A stretch of 8,729 nucleotides of DNA, taken from Dehalococcoidia bacterium. GTDB taxonomy: Bacteria > Chloroflexota > Dehalococcoidia > GIF9 > UBA5629. Position numbers and translations under genes: made by a program. The notes beneath the pieces were generated by a model. It worked only from the letters and a program-made list of their open reading frames with translations. It was not told the origin of the DNA and ran no database searches. The stretch is taken from the NCBI GenBank assembly GCA_030604795.1, contig JAUVVE010000024.1, positions 1-8,729 on the forward strand. Reading direction: 5' to 3'. This document shows, one piece after another, positions 1 through 6,021 of the stretch (the stretch's first letter is position 1; each line of letters starts with the position of its first letter).

Positions 1-2
1 AG

Positions 3-641
3 TCGAGCCAGTGTCGATTCAGGCATCTGGAGCTGGTAGCACTGCACGACTTCTTGGCTCTGCTGGTTCTGGTGCTTGACGAAGCTATACTGAGACGTAA
101 GCTTTTGTCCTTTGAGGAACCGATTACTCAGGAGCGGCTAGCCAGGCTTGCCAACAAACTAAATGCCGCTCATTCGGGGTTGACCGGTTCGGAGATCTCA
201 GCTAAGAAGCTGGAGGTCTCCCCTGAAGAAGAGCGGGTGACAGGGGCGGTGGTGGAGATGATGGCTGCTGAAGATCAGACGGCGTACGATGAACCTTATC
301 TTGACGGATTGCGGTTGATGCTAGGTCAGCCCGAGTTTGTTGACAAGGAGAGGATGTTGAGTGTTATGGAGCTGATGGAGGCGAGAGGTTGGCTTAGCTC
401 CACGTTGTCCCAGCGCGCGAGTGATGAGGGAGTGCGAGTCGTGATTGGTGAAGAGAACCGGGACGAGGCGCTGCGCGACCTAAGTCTGGTTTTCAGTCGT
501 TATGGGGTTCCTCAGCGAGTTGGTGGCACTATCGTGGTGATTGGTCCGACTCGAATGGATTATCGCCGCGCTATTTCCACTGTGGGCTGTGTCTCAGAGG
601 TTCTGAGCGATTTGGTGGCTGGGGTTTGCCGCAGCGGCTAG
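3..641 (+). CDS. hrcA: Heat-inducible transcription repressor HrcA, C-terminal part (5' end outside window)
   Basis: HrcA binds the CIRCE operator upstream of chaperone operons and represses them when GroEL is available. The open frame runs back to base 3 without a stop, giving 212 residues against about 340 for a full HrcA, so the N-terminal winged-helix DNA-binding part lies outside the window. The visible part opens with the HrcA-like stretch RHLELVALHDFLALLVLV. It ends with the family's C-terminal signature: an IGEEN segment, SLVFSRYGVP, then GTIVVIGPTRMDYRRAIS. An apparent TTG start at 54 is internal and should not be used. The stop at 639-641 lies 24 bases before grpE, which fits a hrcA-grpE-dnaK operon. 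Any CIRCE element would be upstream of the window. The call rests on the motifs and on the neighbours. Confidence 0.95.
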   Translation, partial: SSQCRFRHLELVALHDFLALLVLVLDEAILRRKLLSFEEPITQERLARLANKLNAAHSGLTGSEISAKKLEVSPEEERVTGAVVEMMAAEDQTAYDEPYLDGLRLMLGQPEFVDKERMLSVMELMEARGWLSSTLSQRASDEGVRVVIGEENRDEALRDLSLVFSRYGVPQRVGGTIVVIGPTRMDYRRAISTVGCVSEVLSDLVAGVCRSG

Positions 642-665
642 AATTGCCCGATAAGGGGGCTAGGA

Positions 666-1232
666 TTGGCTGAAGAAGACAAAATGGTGTCTGGGAGCGA
701 AGTGCCTGAGGTGGCTGAAGAACTGGATGTGGAAACCTTGAGCAAGGCTCTGGCAGAGGAGAAAGAGAAAGCTGAGAAATACTTGGCTAACTGGCAGAGG
801 GCCGAAGCTGACTTCAGCAACTACAAGAGGCGCACCGAGCAGGAAAGGAATGAACTGGGCAACTCTGCCAATGCTGCTCTCATCCTTAGCCTGCTGCCGG
901 CACTGGATGATTTGGAACGGGCTTTCGCCTCGCTGCCTCCAGAGGCGGCAGACCATACCTGGGTTGAGGGCATGAGGCTAATTCAGCGCAAGCTTCAAGG
1001 GGCTCTGGAGGTGCAAGGGCTGGCTGAAATAAAGGCGGTAGGTGAGGTCTTTGACCCTAACCTCCATGAGGCGGTGGCGCATCACGAGGGGGAGGAGGGT
1101 GTGGTCATTGGTGAGGTTCAGAAGGGCTACAAGTTAGGGGACAAAGTACTTCGGCCGACTCTTGCCGTTGTGGGCAAAGGCAAAGAGGACCAGGCTGATG
1201 AAGGGGAGTCTGAGGGGTCGACCGACACGTAG
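666..1232 (+). CDS. grpE: Nucleotide exchange factor GrpE
   Basis: GrpE is the dimeric cytoplasmic co-chaperone that releases ADP from DnaK. The protein has 188 residues, normal for the family. Residues 1-35 are acidic and probably disordered, and about 25-65 form the long helix, with ADFSNYKRRTEQER near 48-61. The four-helix dimer segment contains LLPALDDLERAF (76-87). The beta-wing that enters the DnaK cleft includes VFDPNLHEAVAHH (128-140) and GYKLGDKVLRPTLAVV (154-169). I chose the TTG at 666 because a GGGGG run (655-659) sits six bases upstream; the in-frame ATG at 684 is a possible alternative that would remove six residues. It lies 24 bases after hrcA and 27 bases before dnaK. The C-terminal tail after 170 is acidic. 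Confidence 0.95.
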   Translation: MAEEDKMVSGSEVPEVAEELDVETLSKALAEEKEKAEKYLANWQRAEADFSNYKRRTEQERNELGNSANAALILSLLPALDDLERAFASLPPEAADHTWVEGMRLIQRKLQGALEVQGLAEIKAVGEVFDPNLHEAVAHHEGEEGVVIGEVQKGYKLGDKVLRPTLAVVGKGKEDQADEGESEGSTDT

Positions 1233-1259
1233 TGAAGCCTTACTTGTAAGGAGGAGAAC

Positions 1260-3182
1260 ATGGGTAGAGCAGTAGGTATCGATTTGGGGACCACATTCAG
1301 TCTGGTGGCAGTTATTGAAGGCGGTGAGCCGAAGATTATTGAAAACAGCGAGGGTGAGAGGCTTACGCCATCGGTGGTTGCTGTGGACAAGAAGGGCGAA
1401 CGTCTGGTGGGGCTGTTGGCAAAACGCCAGGCGGTTACCAATCCGGAGAATACTATCTTCAGTATCAAACGGCTGATTGGGCGCAAGTTCAAAGAACAGG
1501 AAGTGCAGTACGACATAAAGCGGCTGCCCTACAAGATAGTCGAGGCGTCAAATGGCGATGCCAAGGTGGTTATGGGAGACAAGGACTATAGGGCGCCGGA
1601 GATATCGGCCATGATTCTACAAAAGCTGAAGACCGATGCTGAAGCTTATCTGGGCGATAAGGTTACCGATGCCGTGATTACCGTGTCGGCCCATTTCAAC
1701 GACAGTCAGCGCCAGGCGACGAAGGATGCTGGAGCCATTGCCGGATTGAATGTGCTGCGTATCATCAACGAGCCCACAGCGTCATCTCTGGCTTACGGTA
1801 TGGACAAGAAGCAAGAGGAGACCATTGCCGTTTACGACCTTGGCGGTGGCACCTTTGATATTTCCATTCTTGAGCTTGGTGAGGGCACTTTCCAGGTCAA
1901 GTCGACCAGCGGCGATACTCATCTCGGCGGCGACGACATCGACCAGAGAATCATGGACTGGCTGTGTGATGAGTTCAAGAAGGAGTCGGGCATAGATTTG
2001 AAGCAGGACAGAATGGCGTTGCAGCGGTTAAGAGATGCCGGAGAGAAAGCAAAGCGCGAGCTGTCTATCGTGGCTCAGACGGAGGTGAATCTGCCCTTCA
2101 TTACGGCTGATGCTTCCGGGCCCAAGCACCTGACCATAACTCTGACCCGGGCCAAGCTGGAGCAAATGTCGATTGACTTGCTGGAGAAAAGCATAGAACC
2201 GTGCCGTCAGGCTCTGACTGATGCCGGTCTGACTGCGGCTCAAATAAGCGACGTGATTCTGGTTGGTGGTCAGACGAGGATGCCCAAGGTTCAGGATACA
2301 GTGCGCCAGTTCTTTGGCAGAGAGCCGGTCAAGGGCATCAATCCGGATGAGGCTGTAGCTCTAGGGGCAGCTATTCAGGCGGGTGTGCTCAAGGGTGATG
2401 TAAGAGAAGTCCTCCTGCTCGACGTTACCCCGCTTACTCTGGGCATAGAGACACTGGGTGGCGTATCCACCGCTCTTATACCACGCAACACTACTATTCC
2501 AACCTCCAAGAGTCAGATTTTCAGCACGGCGGCCGACAACCAGCCCAGTGTGGAAATCCATGTGCTCCAAGGGGAGCGCCAGATGGGAGCCGATAATCGC
2601 ACCTTGGGCCGCTTCATGCTTGATGGCATTTTGCCAGCGCCGAGGGGTGTGCCCCAGGTAGAGGTCAGTTTTGATATCGACGCCAACGGTATTCTGAATG
2701 TCCGGGCCCAAGACAAGGGTACCGGTAAGGAGCAGAAGATAACCATCACTGCCTCCAGCGGTTTGAGCAAGGAGGAGGTGGAGAAGATGACGCGAGAAGC
2801 CGAATCCAATGCCGCTGAAGATGCCAGAAAGAAGGAAGAGGTGGAGACTCGCAATACGGCGGACACCCTTGTTTATACCGCTGAACGAACCGTCCGTGAA
2901 CAGGGTGACAAGATTCCTGATGACTTGAAGCAAGAGGTGGAGGGCAAGATAGCTGCAGTGCGGTCTGCTCTTCAGGGAACGGACATCAATTATGTTCGCA
3001 GCACCACGCAAGAGCTATCTGAAGTGATGCAGAAGATTGGTGCCGCCGTTTATCAGCAAGCTGGGCCACCTCCCCCCGATGGCGAGGCGCCGGGTGGTGA
3101 GGCTGCTGGTGGCGAAGCCCCCGGTGGTGAAGCTCCTGACGATGAGGAGGGCACCGTAGACGGGGAGTTCAGGGAAGTATAG
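1260..3182 (+). CDS. dnaK: Molecular chaperone DnaK (Hsp70)
   Basis: This ATP-driven cytoplasmic chaperone binds exposed hydrophobic segments of client proteins. It has 640 residues, full length. A strong Shine-Dalgarno sequence, AAGGAGGA (1248-1255), supports the ATG. The nucleotide-binding domain (1-383) shows phosphate loop 1 IDLGTTFS (7-14), Lys70 in SIKRLIGR, Glu171 in NEPTA, phosphate loop 2 DLGGGTFD (193-200) with the conserved Thr198, and VGGQTRMPKVQ (335-345). The interdomain linker region is VLLLDVTPLTLGIET (384-398). The substrate-binding beta domain follows to about 500, then a helical lid. The tail is unusual: four five-residue units of GGEAP type (607-626), an acidic patch, and an ending DGEFREV. 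Residue 13 is Phe where many bacterial DnaKs have Asn. A terminator follows, and dnaJ is not next to it. Confidence 0.98.
   Translation: MGRAVGIDLGTTFSLVAVIEGGEPKIIENSEGERLTPSVVAVDKKGERLVGLLAKRQAVTNPENTIFSIKRLIGRKFKEQEVQYDIKRLPYKIVEASNGDAKVVMGDKDYRAPEISAMILQKLKTDAEAYLGDKVTDAVITVSAHFNDSQRQATKDAGAIAGLNVLRIINEPTASSLAYGMDKKQEETIAVYDLGGGTFDISILELGEGTFQVKSTSGDTHLGGDDIDQRIMDWLCDEFKKESGIDLKQDRMALQRLRDAGEKAKRELSIVAQTEVNLPFITADASGPKHLTITLTRAKLEQMSIDLLEKSIEPCRQALTDAGLTAAQISDVILVGGQTRMPKVQDTVRQFFGREPVKGINPDEAVALGAAIQAGVLKGDVREVLLLDVTPLTLGIETLGGVSTALIPRNTTIPTSKSQIFSTAADNQPSVEIHVLQGERQMGADNRTLGRFMLDGILPAPRGVPQVEVSFDIDANGILNVRAQDKGTGKEQKITITASSGLSKEEVEKMTREAESNAAEDARKKEEVETRNTADTLVYTAERTVREQGDKIPDDLKQEVEGKIAAVRSALQGTDINYVRSTTQELSEVMQKIGAAVYQQAGPPPPDGEAPGGEAAGGEAPGGEAPDDEEGTVDGEFREV
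3078..3137 (+). repeat. Four in-frame 15-bp units encoding the DnaK C-terminal GGEAP-type repeat
   Basis: Four consecutive 15-base units encode DGEAP, GGEAA, GGEAP and GGEAP (DnaK residues 607-626). Third-codon positions vary between units (GGT/GGC, GAG/GAA, GCT/GCC/GCG), so the repeat is not freshly copied. Disordered Gly/Ala-rich tails are common in bacterial DnaK; this is a local version of one. Confidence 0.85.
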
Positions 3183-3212
3183 GACTGCTCCATTACGCTA
3201 TCCGCACTCGTG

Positions 3213-3255
3213 GCGGCGGATGTTGTCCCCAGCGGGCCATCCGCCGCTTTGATTT
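3213..3255 (+). terminator. Probable intrinsic terminator of the heat-shock operon
   Basis: A perfect 10-bp stem pairs GCGGCGGATG (3213-3222) with CATCCGCCGC (3238-3247) around a 15-base loop that can itself pair CCC with GGG. It is followed by TTTGATTT, a short interrupted T tract. It lies 31 bases after the dnaK stop, in the right place to end the transcript. The interrupted T tract makes its efficiency uncertain. Confidence 0.7.
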
Positions 3256-3319
3256 CGGACAGATGTATGAATGTGCTTTGTGAAAGGGGCTTGGATAGGA
3301 GCGTAGTGCGTGGCTGCTA

Positions 3320-3348
3320 TTGACACGATAACTGAAAACCAATAGTAT
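3320..3348 (+). promoter_or_regulatory. Sigma-70-type promoter for the two small membrane proteins
   Basis: A perfect -35 box TTGACA (3320-3325) is followed after exactly 17 bases by TAGTAT (3343-3348), which keeps the first TA and final T of the -10 consensus. Transcription would start near 3355, giving a leader of about 30 bases before the ATG at 3385. It lies downstream of the dnaK terminator, so this is an independent transcription unit. Confidence 0.65.
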
Positions 3349-3384
3349 GGTACGGAATTCCAGCCAAGGGAGGTACGGTCTTAA

Positions 3385-3540
3385 ATGGCGAAGAAAGGTA
3401 TATCCATAAGTGGTGTGGCTATGGGAATTATAGCCATAGTCGCCGGCGTTCTGATTCTGTTTAAGTGGTTACCTCTGTACTTGGTTGTTGGTATTTTTCT
3501 CATTGTGTGGGGTGTGCTCGCTGTCATAGACAAGCGCTAG
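3385..3540 (+). CDS. Small two-helix membrane protein, first of a tandem pair
   Basis: This is a 51-residue hydrophobic protein of unknown function. After a basic N-terminus (MAKKG) come two predicted membrane helices, about residues 10-26 and 31-48, joined by a short KWLP turn and ending in IDKR. A Shine-Dalgarno-like AAGGGAGG (3366-3373) precedes the ATG by 11 bases, somewhat long. A good promoter lies just upstream. Residues 8-48 align without gaps to residues 4-44 of the next gene with 17 of 41 identities, including every glycine of the helices, so the two genes are probably duplicates. By the positive-inside tendency both ends should face the cytoplasm. Promoter, ribosome site and homologous neighbour together support a real gene. 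Confidence 0.75.
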   Translation: MAKKGISISGVAMGIIAIVAGVLILFKWLPLYLVVGIFLIVWGVLAVIDKR

Positions 3541-3604
3541 AATTGGTGTATCTAGACCAACGGGTGTACTCACAAGGAGACTTGGCAAGGAGGGAAGTGT
3601 TCTT

Positions 3605-3748
3605 ATGTTTACTGTAAGCGGTCTGGTAATGGGCGTGTTAGCCCTAATATTCGGCATCCTAGTGATGATTTTCCCCCGGATACTGAACTATCTGGTGGGC
3701 ATTTATCTCATTATAACGGGGATACTGGCAATCATCGCCGCCGTATGA
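3605..3748 (+). CDS. Small two-helix membrane protein, second of a tandem pair (DUF3096-like)
   Basis: This is a 47-residue hydrophobic protein with a clear ribosome-binding site, AAGGAGGG (3587-3594), ten bases before the ATG. Predicted helices span about 5-23 and 29-46, separated by a PRILN turn. The pattern of glycine-spaced helices around FPRILNYLVGIYLIITGIL resembles, from memory, the short DUF3096 family of unknown function; a profile search is needed to confirm that. It aligns along its length with the upstream small protein and lies 64 bases after it, presumably on the same transcript. No cysteine and no charged residue except Arg25 is present. Function is unknown. Confidence 0.78.
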   Translation: MFTVSGLVMGVLALIFGILVMIFPRILNYLVGIYLIITGILAIIAAV

Positions 3749-4117
3749 TGTGACTCGATATGCGAGGGGCTAGAACCGTCGACTCGTTCTAAGGTAGCGT
3801 GCGCTCTTTTCCGCCGCGGCCTCTCTCTCGGGCGAGCCATGGGTGCTTTAACCGACTGCGGGTGTGGTTAGTGGGGAGACTGTGTTGTAACGCCACTCGC
3901 TATTCTCGGCCCTTCGTTCCTGCTACCCTGTGCGGAGCGAGTGCTCTCGAGGTTCCTCCTCCGCACCGAGCCTCTTGAAGTGAATCTCTTCGGTGGCTCT
4001 GCTTCCTTGGGGAGGCGGGTTAGCTGTTAGGGGCGCGCGTGGACAGTTGGCCAGCTTGCTTTCGTACGTGGCATAGGCTAGAATGATTTCTACAGTATGT
4101 TGGTACGGGTTTTGGAA
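3749..4117. other. Gene-free region rich in short hairpins; possible untranslated RNA or leader
   Basis: About 370 bases hold no convincing gene on either strand. Visible pairings are TAGAAC (3771-3776) with GTTCTA (3786-3791); GTGCGGAG (3930-3937) with CTCCGCAC (3959-3966); GAGCC (3968-3972) with GGCTC (3995-3999), enclosing GAAG/CTTC (3977-3980/3988-3991); and CTTCC (4002-4006) with GGAGG (4011-4015). I looked for signatures of RNase P RNA, tmRNA, SRP RNA, T-box leaders and tRNAs and found none. The first hairpin may end the small-protein transcript, but it has no clean T tract. The last part holds the promoter of the next operon. Confidence 0.4.
4056..4084 (+). promoter_or_regulatory. Promoter of the dksA-like/lspA/rluD operon
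   Basis: TTGCTT (4056-4061) and TAGAAT (4079-4084, five of six matches to the -10 consensus) are 17 bases apart. Transcription would begin near 4091. This leaves only about six bases before the ATG at 4097 but 27 before the ATG at 4118, which favours the latter as the start of the first gene. Confidence 0.55.
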
Positions 4118-4492
4118 ATGACTGACTTTACTCAGCTTTATGAGGGTTTGAAACAAGAGCGGGCGCGGTTGAATGGTGAGCTGGAGCAGCTACGCGCCAC
4201 AATGCGTGCAGCTGGTGCGGAGCGAGAGGGGAGCCCGTTTGGTAAGAGGGAAGAGGAAGCCAGTGAAGCCTTTGAGCTGGAGAAGAGTCTGGCCTTGGGC
4301 AGACGGCTAAGTGATGCTCTAGCTGATGTGGAACACGCTCTGGAGAAATATGAGGCTGGCAACTATGGCGTATGTGACCTTTGTGGTCAGCAGATAGAGC
4401 CAGCCAGGCTTGAGGCGCTACCCCAGGCGAGTTTGTGCTTCGAGTGTAAAACGCGCCAGACGAAGAATGCCAGGAGCAAATCGGCACGGTAG
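4118..4492 (+). CDS. TraR/DksA-family C4-type zinc-finger protein
   Basis: DksA-family proteins enter the secondary channel of RNA polymerase and modulate transcription, often with ppGpp. The 124 residues form an N-terminal charged coiled coil (about 5-80) followed by a four-cysteine zinc finger: Cys86 and Cys89 in CDLC, Cys107 and Cys110 in CFEC, within GNYGVCDLCGQQIEPARLEA and LPQASLCFECK. The acidic D-x-x-A element of the E. coli DksA coiled-coil tip is not evident; the region reads SPFGKREEEASEAFELEK. This resembles the shorter DksA-like proteins of Gram-positives rather than true DksA, so regulatory activity is inferred. The in-frame ATG at 4097 would add seven residues, but it sits almost on the predicted transcription start. 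The gene overlaps lspA by 26 bases. Confidence 0.88.
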   Translation: MTDFTQLYEGLKQERARLNGELEQLRATMRAAGAEREGSPFGKREEEASEAFELEKSLALGRRLSDALADVEHALEKYEAGNYGVCDLCGQQIEPARLEALPQASLCFECKTRQTKNARSKSAR

Positions 4493-5009
4493 AGGGCGGA
4501 TAGGGCTATTCCTTATCATTGCTGCCTTTGTGGTGGCGGCGGACCAGACAAGCAAGCTATGGATTAGGACTCATTTAGCTCTTGGCGAATCGCTCCCGGA
4601 GGCTGGTCTTCTACGTTTAACCCATGTACAGAACACTGGCTCAGCCTTTGGTCTGTTTGCGAATCAAGCTTTCCTGTTGACCGTCGTCGCGATAGTTGGG
4701 CTGATTGTAGTTCTACTGTTCTACCGCTATCTCTCTGAGCACGGCATTTTGGGTACGTTGGCCCTGGGTCTGGTTTTCGGTGGTGCTGCGGGCAATCTGA
4801 TAGACCGCCTCCGCTTTGGTTATGTTACTGACTTCATTGACGTACGCTTGTGGCCTGAGTTCTATTGGGTTCGCTTGTGGCCTGAGTATCACTGGCCGAC
4901 ATTTAACGTCGCGGACTCAGCCATAACGGTCGGTGCAATCGCTCTTGCCTGTTTCGTTTTCTGGGCGGTGAAGAAGGAGGATGACCATCCGTTTGGAGTC
5001 AGAAGTTAG
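4467..5009 (+). CDS. lspA: Lipoprotein signal peptidase (signal peptidase II)
   Basis: LspA is the inner-membrane aspartyl protease that removes the signal peptide of prolipoproteins after diacylglyceryl modification. The 180 residues form four membrane helices (about 12-29, 68-86, 93-109, 151-168). Conserved blocks are ADQTSKLW (25-32), VQNTGSAFG (54-62), GNLIDRLRFGYVTDFID (109-125) and FNVADSAI (146-153). The catalytic dyad should be Asp122 (VTDF) and Asp150 (NVAD), by analogy with the Pseudomonas enzyme. Between them lies a 9-residue tandem duplication, VRLWPEFYW then VRLWPEYHW. I chose the ATG at 4467; an in-frame ATG at 4410 lies deep inside the zinc-finger gene and would add an Arg-rich extension. 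The start overlaps the upstream gene and the end overlaps the next by 29 bases. Confidence 0.95.
   Translation: MPGANRHGRGRIGLFLIIAAFVVAADQTSKLWIRTHLALGESLPEAGLLRLTHVQNTGSAFGLFANQAFLLTVVAIVGLIVVLLFYRYLSEHGILGTLALGLVFGGAAGNLIDRLRFGYVTDFIDVRLWPEFYWVRLWPEYHWPTFNVADSAITVGAIALACFVFWAVKKEDDHPFGVRS
4842..4895 (+). repeat. 27-bp in-frame tandem duplication inside lspA
   Basis: Bases 4842-4868 and 4869-4895 match at 22 of 27 positions and encode VRLWPEFYW followed by VRLWPEYHW. Most differences cluster near the end of the unit (unit positions 20-24), and the frame is kept. The unit lies between the two catalytic aspartate blocks. Confidence 0.9.
4974..4980 (+). promoter_or_regulatory. Shine-Dalgarno AAGGAGG touching the annotated rluD start
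   Basis: A near-perfect AAGGAGG directly abuts the ATG at 4981 with no spacer, which is poor for initiation. The next in-frame start, TTG at 4993, has a 12-base spacer, which is long. The site lies inside lspA, so translational coupling is likely. Which start is used cannot be settled from sequence alone. Confidence 0.5.
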
Positions 5010-5919
5010 AGTATTCCGGGTTGCTGAGTCAACCGTCCGCCTGGACAAATACCTGGCCGAAGTATGCCCTGAGCTATCACGCTCACGCCTTCAGAAGTTG
5101 ATTGAACAGGGCCGAATTCTGGTCAACGGATGCGGAGCCAAGGCGAGCCAGAGATTGAACAGGGGCGATAGGATTGACGTTAGCTTGCCAGCTTCTCAGG
5201 CGGCCTTTCTTGCGGCTGAAGCTATCCCAGTAAGCATGATCTATGAGGATGACGATGTTGTGGTGGTAGACAAGCCGGCCGGGTTAGCTGTCCATCCAGG
5301 TCCGGGACACAGTAGCCAAACCCTGGTTAACGCGCTCTTAACTCATTGCCCCGGTCTGCGTGCCTTCGGTGATACTATGCGGCCGGGTATAGTCCACCGC
5401 CTGGACAAGGATACTTCCGGACTAACCATCGTTGCCAAGAACGGGCCTGCTCAGCAGCATTTAATCAGTCAGTTCAAAGCACGGTTGGTATCCAAGCGTT
5501 ATCTTGTCATGGTCAAAGGTAGATTGACTCCTATGCGGGGCGTTGTCGAGGCTCCTATCGGACGTGACCCGTCTAACCGTAAACGCATGGCGGTGGTAGC
5601 CGAGGGCAAGTCGGCCAGGACCAGCTATTGGGTTAAAGAGTACCTTGGCGACTATACCTTGCTTGATATTGCCACCGAGACAGGCCGCACCCATCAGATA
5701 CGAGTTCATTTATCGGCCATTGGCTACCCGGTGGTTGGGGACCCGGTCTACGGTGTCAAGTCGGCCTATCTTGAGCGACAGTTCGTCCATGCTTACCGCC
5801 TGGGTTTCCGTTTGCCGGCCAGCGGGGAATACCGAGAGTTTACCTGTGATCTGCCTTCAGACTTGTGGCAAGCTCTTGAACTGATGCGTCAGAGCTGCAA
5901 CTCAGCGAAGGTCCTTTAG
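4981..5919 (+). CDS. rluD: RluD-family 23S rRNA pseudouridine synthase
   Basis: The enzyme isomerises uridines to pseudouridine, in RluD's case in helix 69 of 23S rRNA. The 312 residues match the usual length. An S4 RNA-binding domain occupies about 19-70 (VRLDKYLAEV, SRSRLQKLIEQGRILVNG). The catalytic domain runs from about 87 to 300, with DKPAGLAVHPGPGH (97-110), the motif HRLDKDTSGL (139-148) carrying the catalytic Asp142, and GRTHQIRVHL (235-244). The S4 domain and the HRLDKDTSG motif place it in the RluA/C/D group; RluD is the best guess, but the exact target uridines cannot be read from the sequence. The start at ATG 4981 abuts its Shine-Dalgarno sequence; TTG 4993 is an alternative that loses four residues. 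It overlaps lspA and is probably translated from the same message. Confidence 0.9.
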   Translation: MTIRLESEVRVFRVAESTVRLDKYLAEVCPELSRSRLQKLIEQGRILVNGCGAKASQRLNRGDRIDVSLPASQAAFLAAEAIPVSMIYEDDDVVVVDKPAGLAVHPGPGHSSQTLVNALLTHCPGLRAFGDTMRPGIVHRLDKDTSGLTIVAKNGPAQQHLISQFKARLVSKRYLVMVKGRLTPMRGVVEAPIGRDPSNRKRMAVVAEGKSARTSYWVKEYLGDYTLLDIATETGRTHQIRVHLSAIGYPVVGDPVYGVKSAYLERQFVHAYRLGFRLPASGEYREFTCDLPSDLWQALELMRQSCNSAKVL

Positions 5920-5948
5920 CAATCCTTCACGGAGTTTGCCTTGCGCCA

Positions 5949-5984
5949 GATTCTTCAGCCGCTCGGCTCCTTTAGAATGACAAG
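5949..5984. repeat. Intergenic repeat of the ATTCTT...AGAATGACA type
   Basis: The segment begins GATTCTTCAG, passes through CCGCTCGGCTCC and ends TTTAGAATGACAAG, with ATTCT and AGAAT able to pair as arms. A partial echo, CTCAGACTGACAG, follows at 6000-6012. From memory, short palindromic repeats of this kind are scattered between genes in several environmental bacterial lineages. Only this copy is visible here, so family membership is an inference. Confidence 0.45.
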
Positions 5985-6021
5985 AAGCGAAGGGCTCCCT
6001 CAGACTGACAGAAAGCAACAT

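Noticed and set aside
2361..3011. Minus-strand open frame of 216 codons opposite dnaK
   Set aside because: It lies wholly antisense to a full-length, motif-complete dnaK and has no recognisable domain; it is a frame shadow.
3543..3560. TTGGT...ACCAA inverted repeat between the two small membrane genes
   Set aside because: It is only five A/T-rich pairs around an 8-base loop with no T tract; too weak to call a terminator or operator.
3469..3657. Minus-strand open frame of 62 codons across the two small membrane genes
   Set aside because: It is antisense to both small genes, which have better ribosome sites, a promoter and mutual homology.
3749..4117. Known structured RNAs (RNase P, tmRNA, SRP RNA, T-box, tRNA) in the gap
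   Set aside because: None of their conserved sequence signatures could be found by eye.
3923..4156. Minus-strand open frame of 77 codons covering part of the gene-free gap
   Set aside because: It runs into the start of the zinc-finger gene and across its promoter, has no recognisable family and covers hairpin sequence; its coding status is unsupported.
4410..4466. Upstream ATG that would extend LspA by 19 residues
   Set aside because: The extension is Arg-rich, lies deep within the zinc-finger coding region and is not typical of LspA; ATG 4467 fits better.
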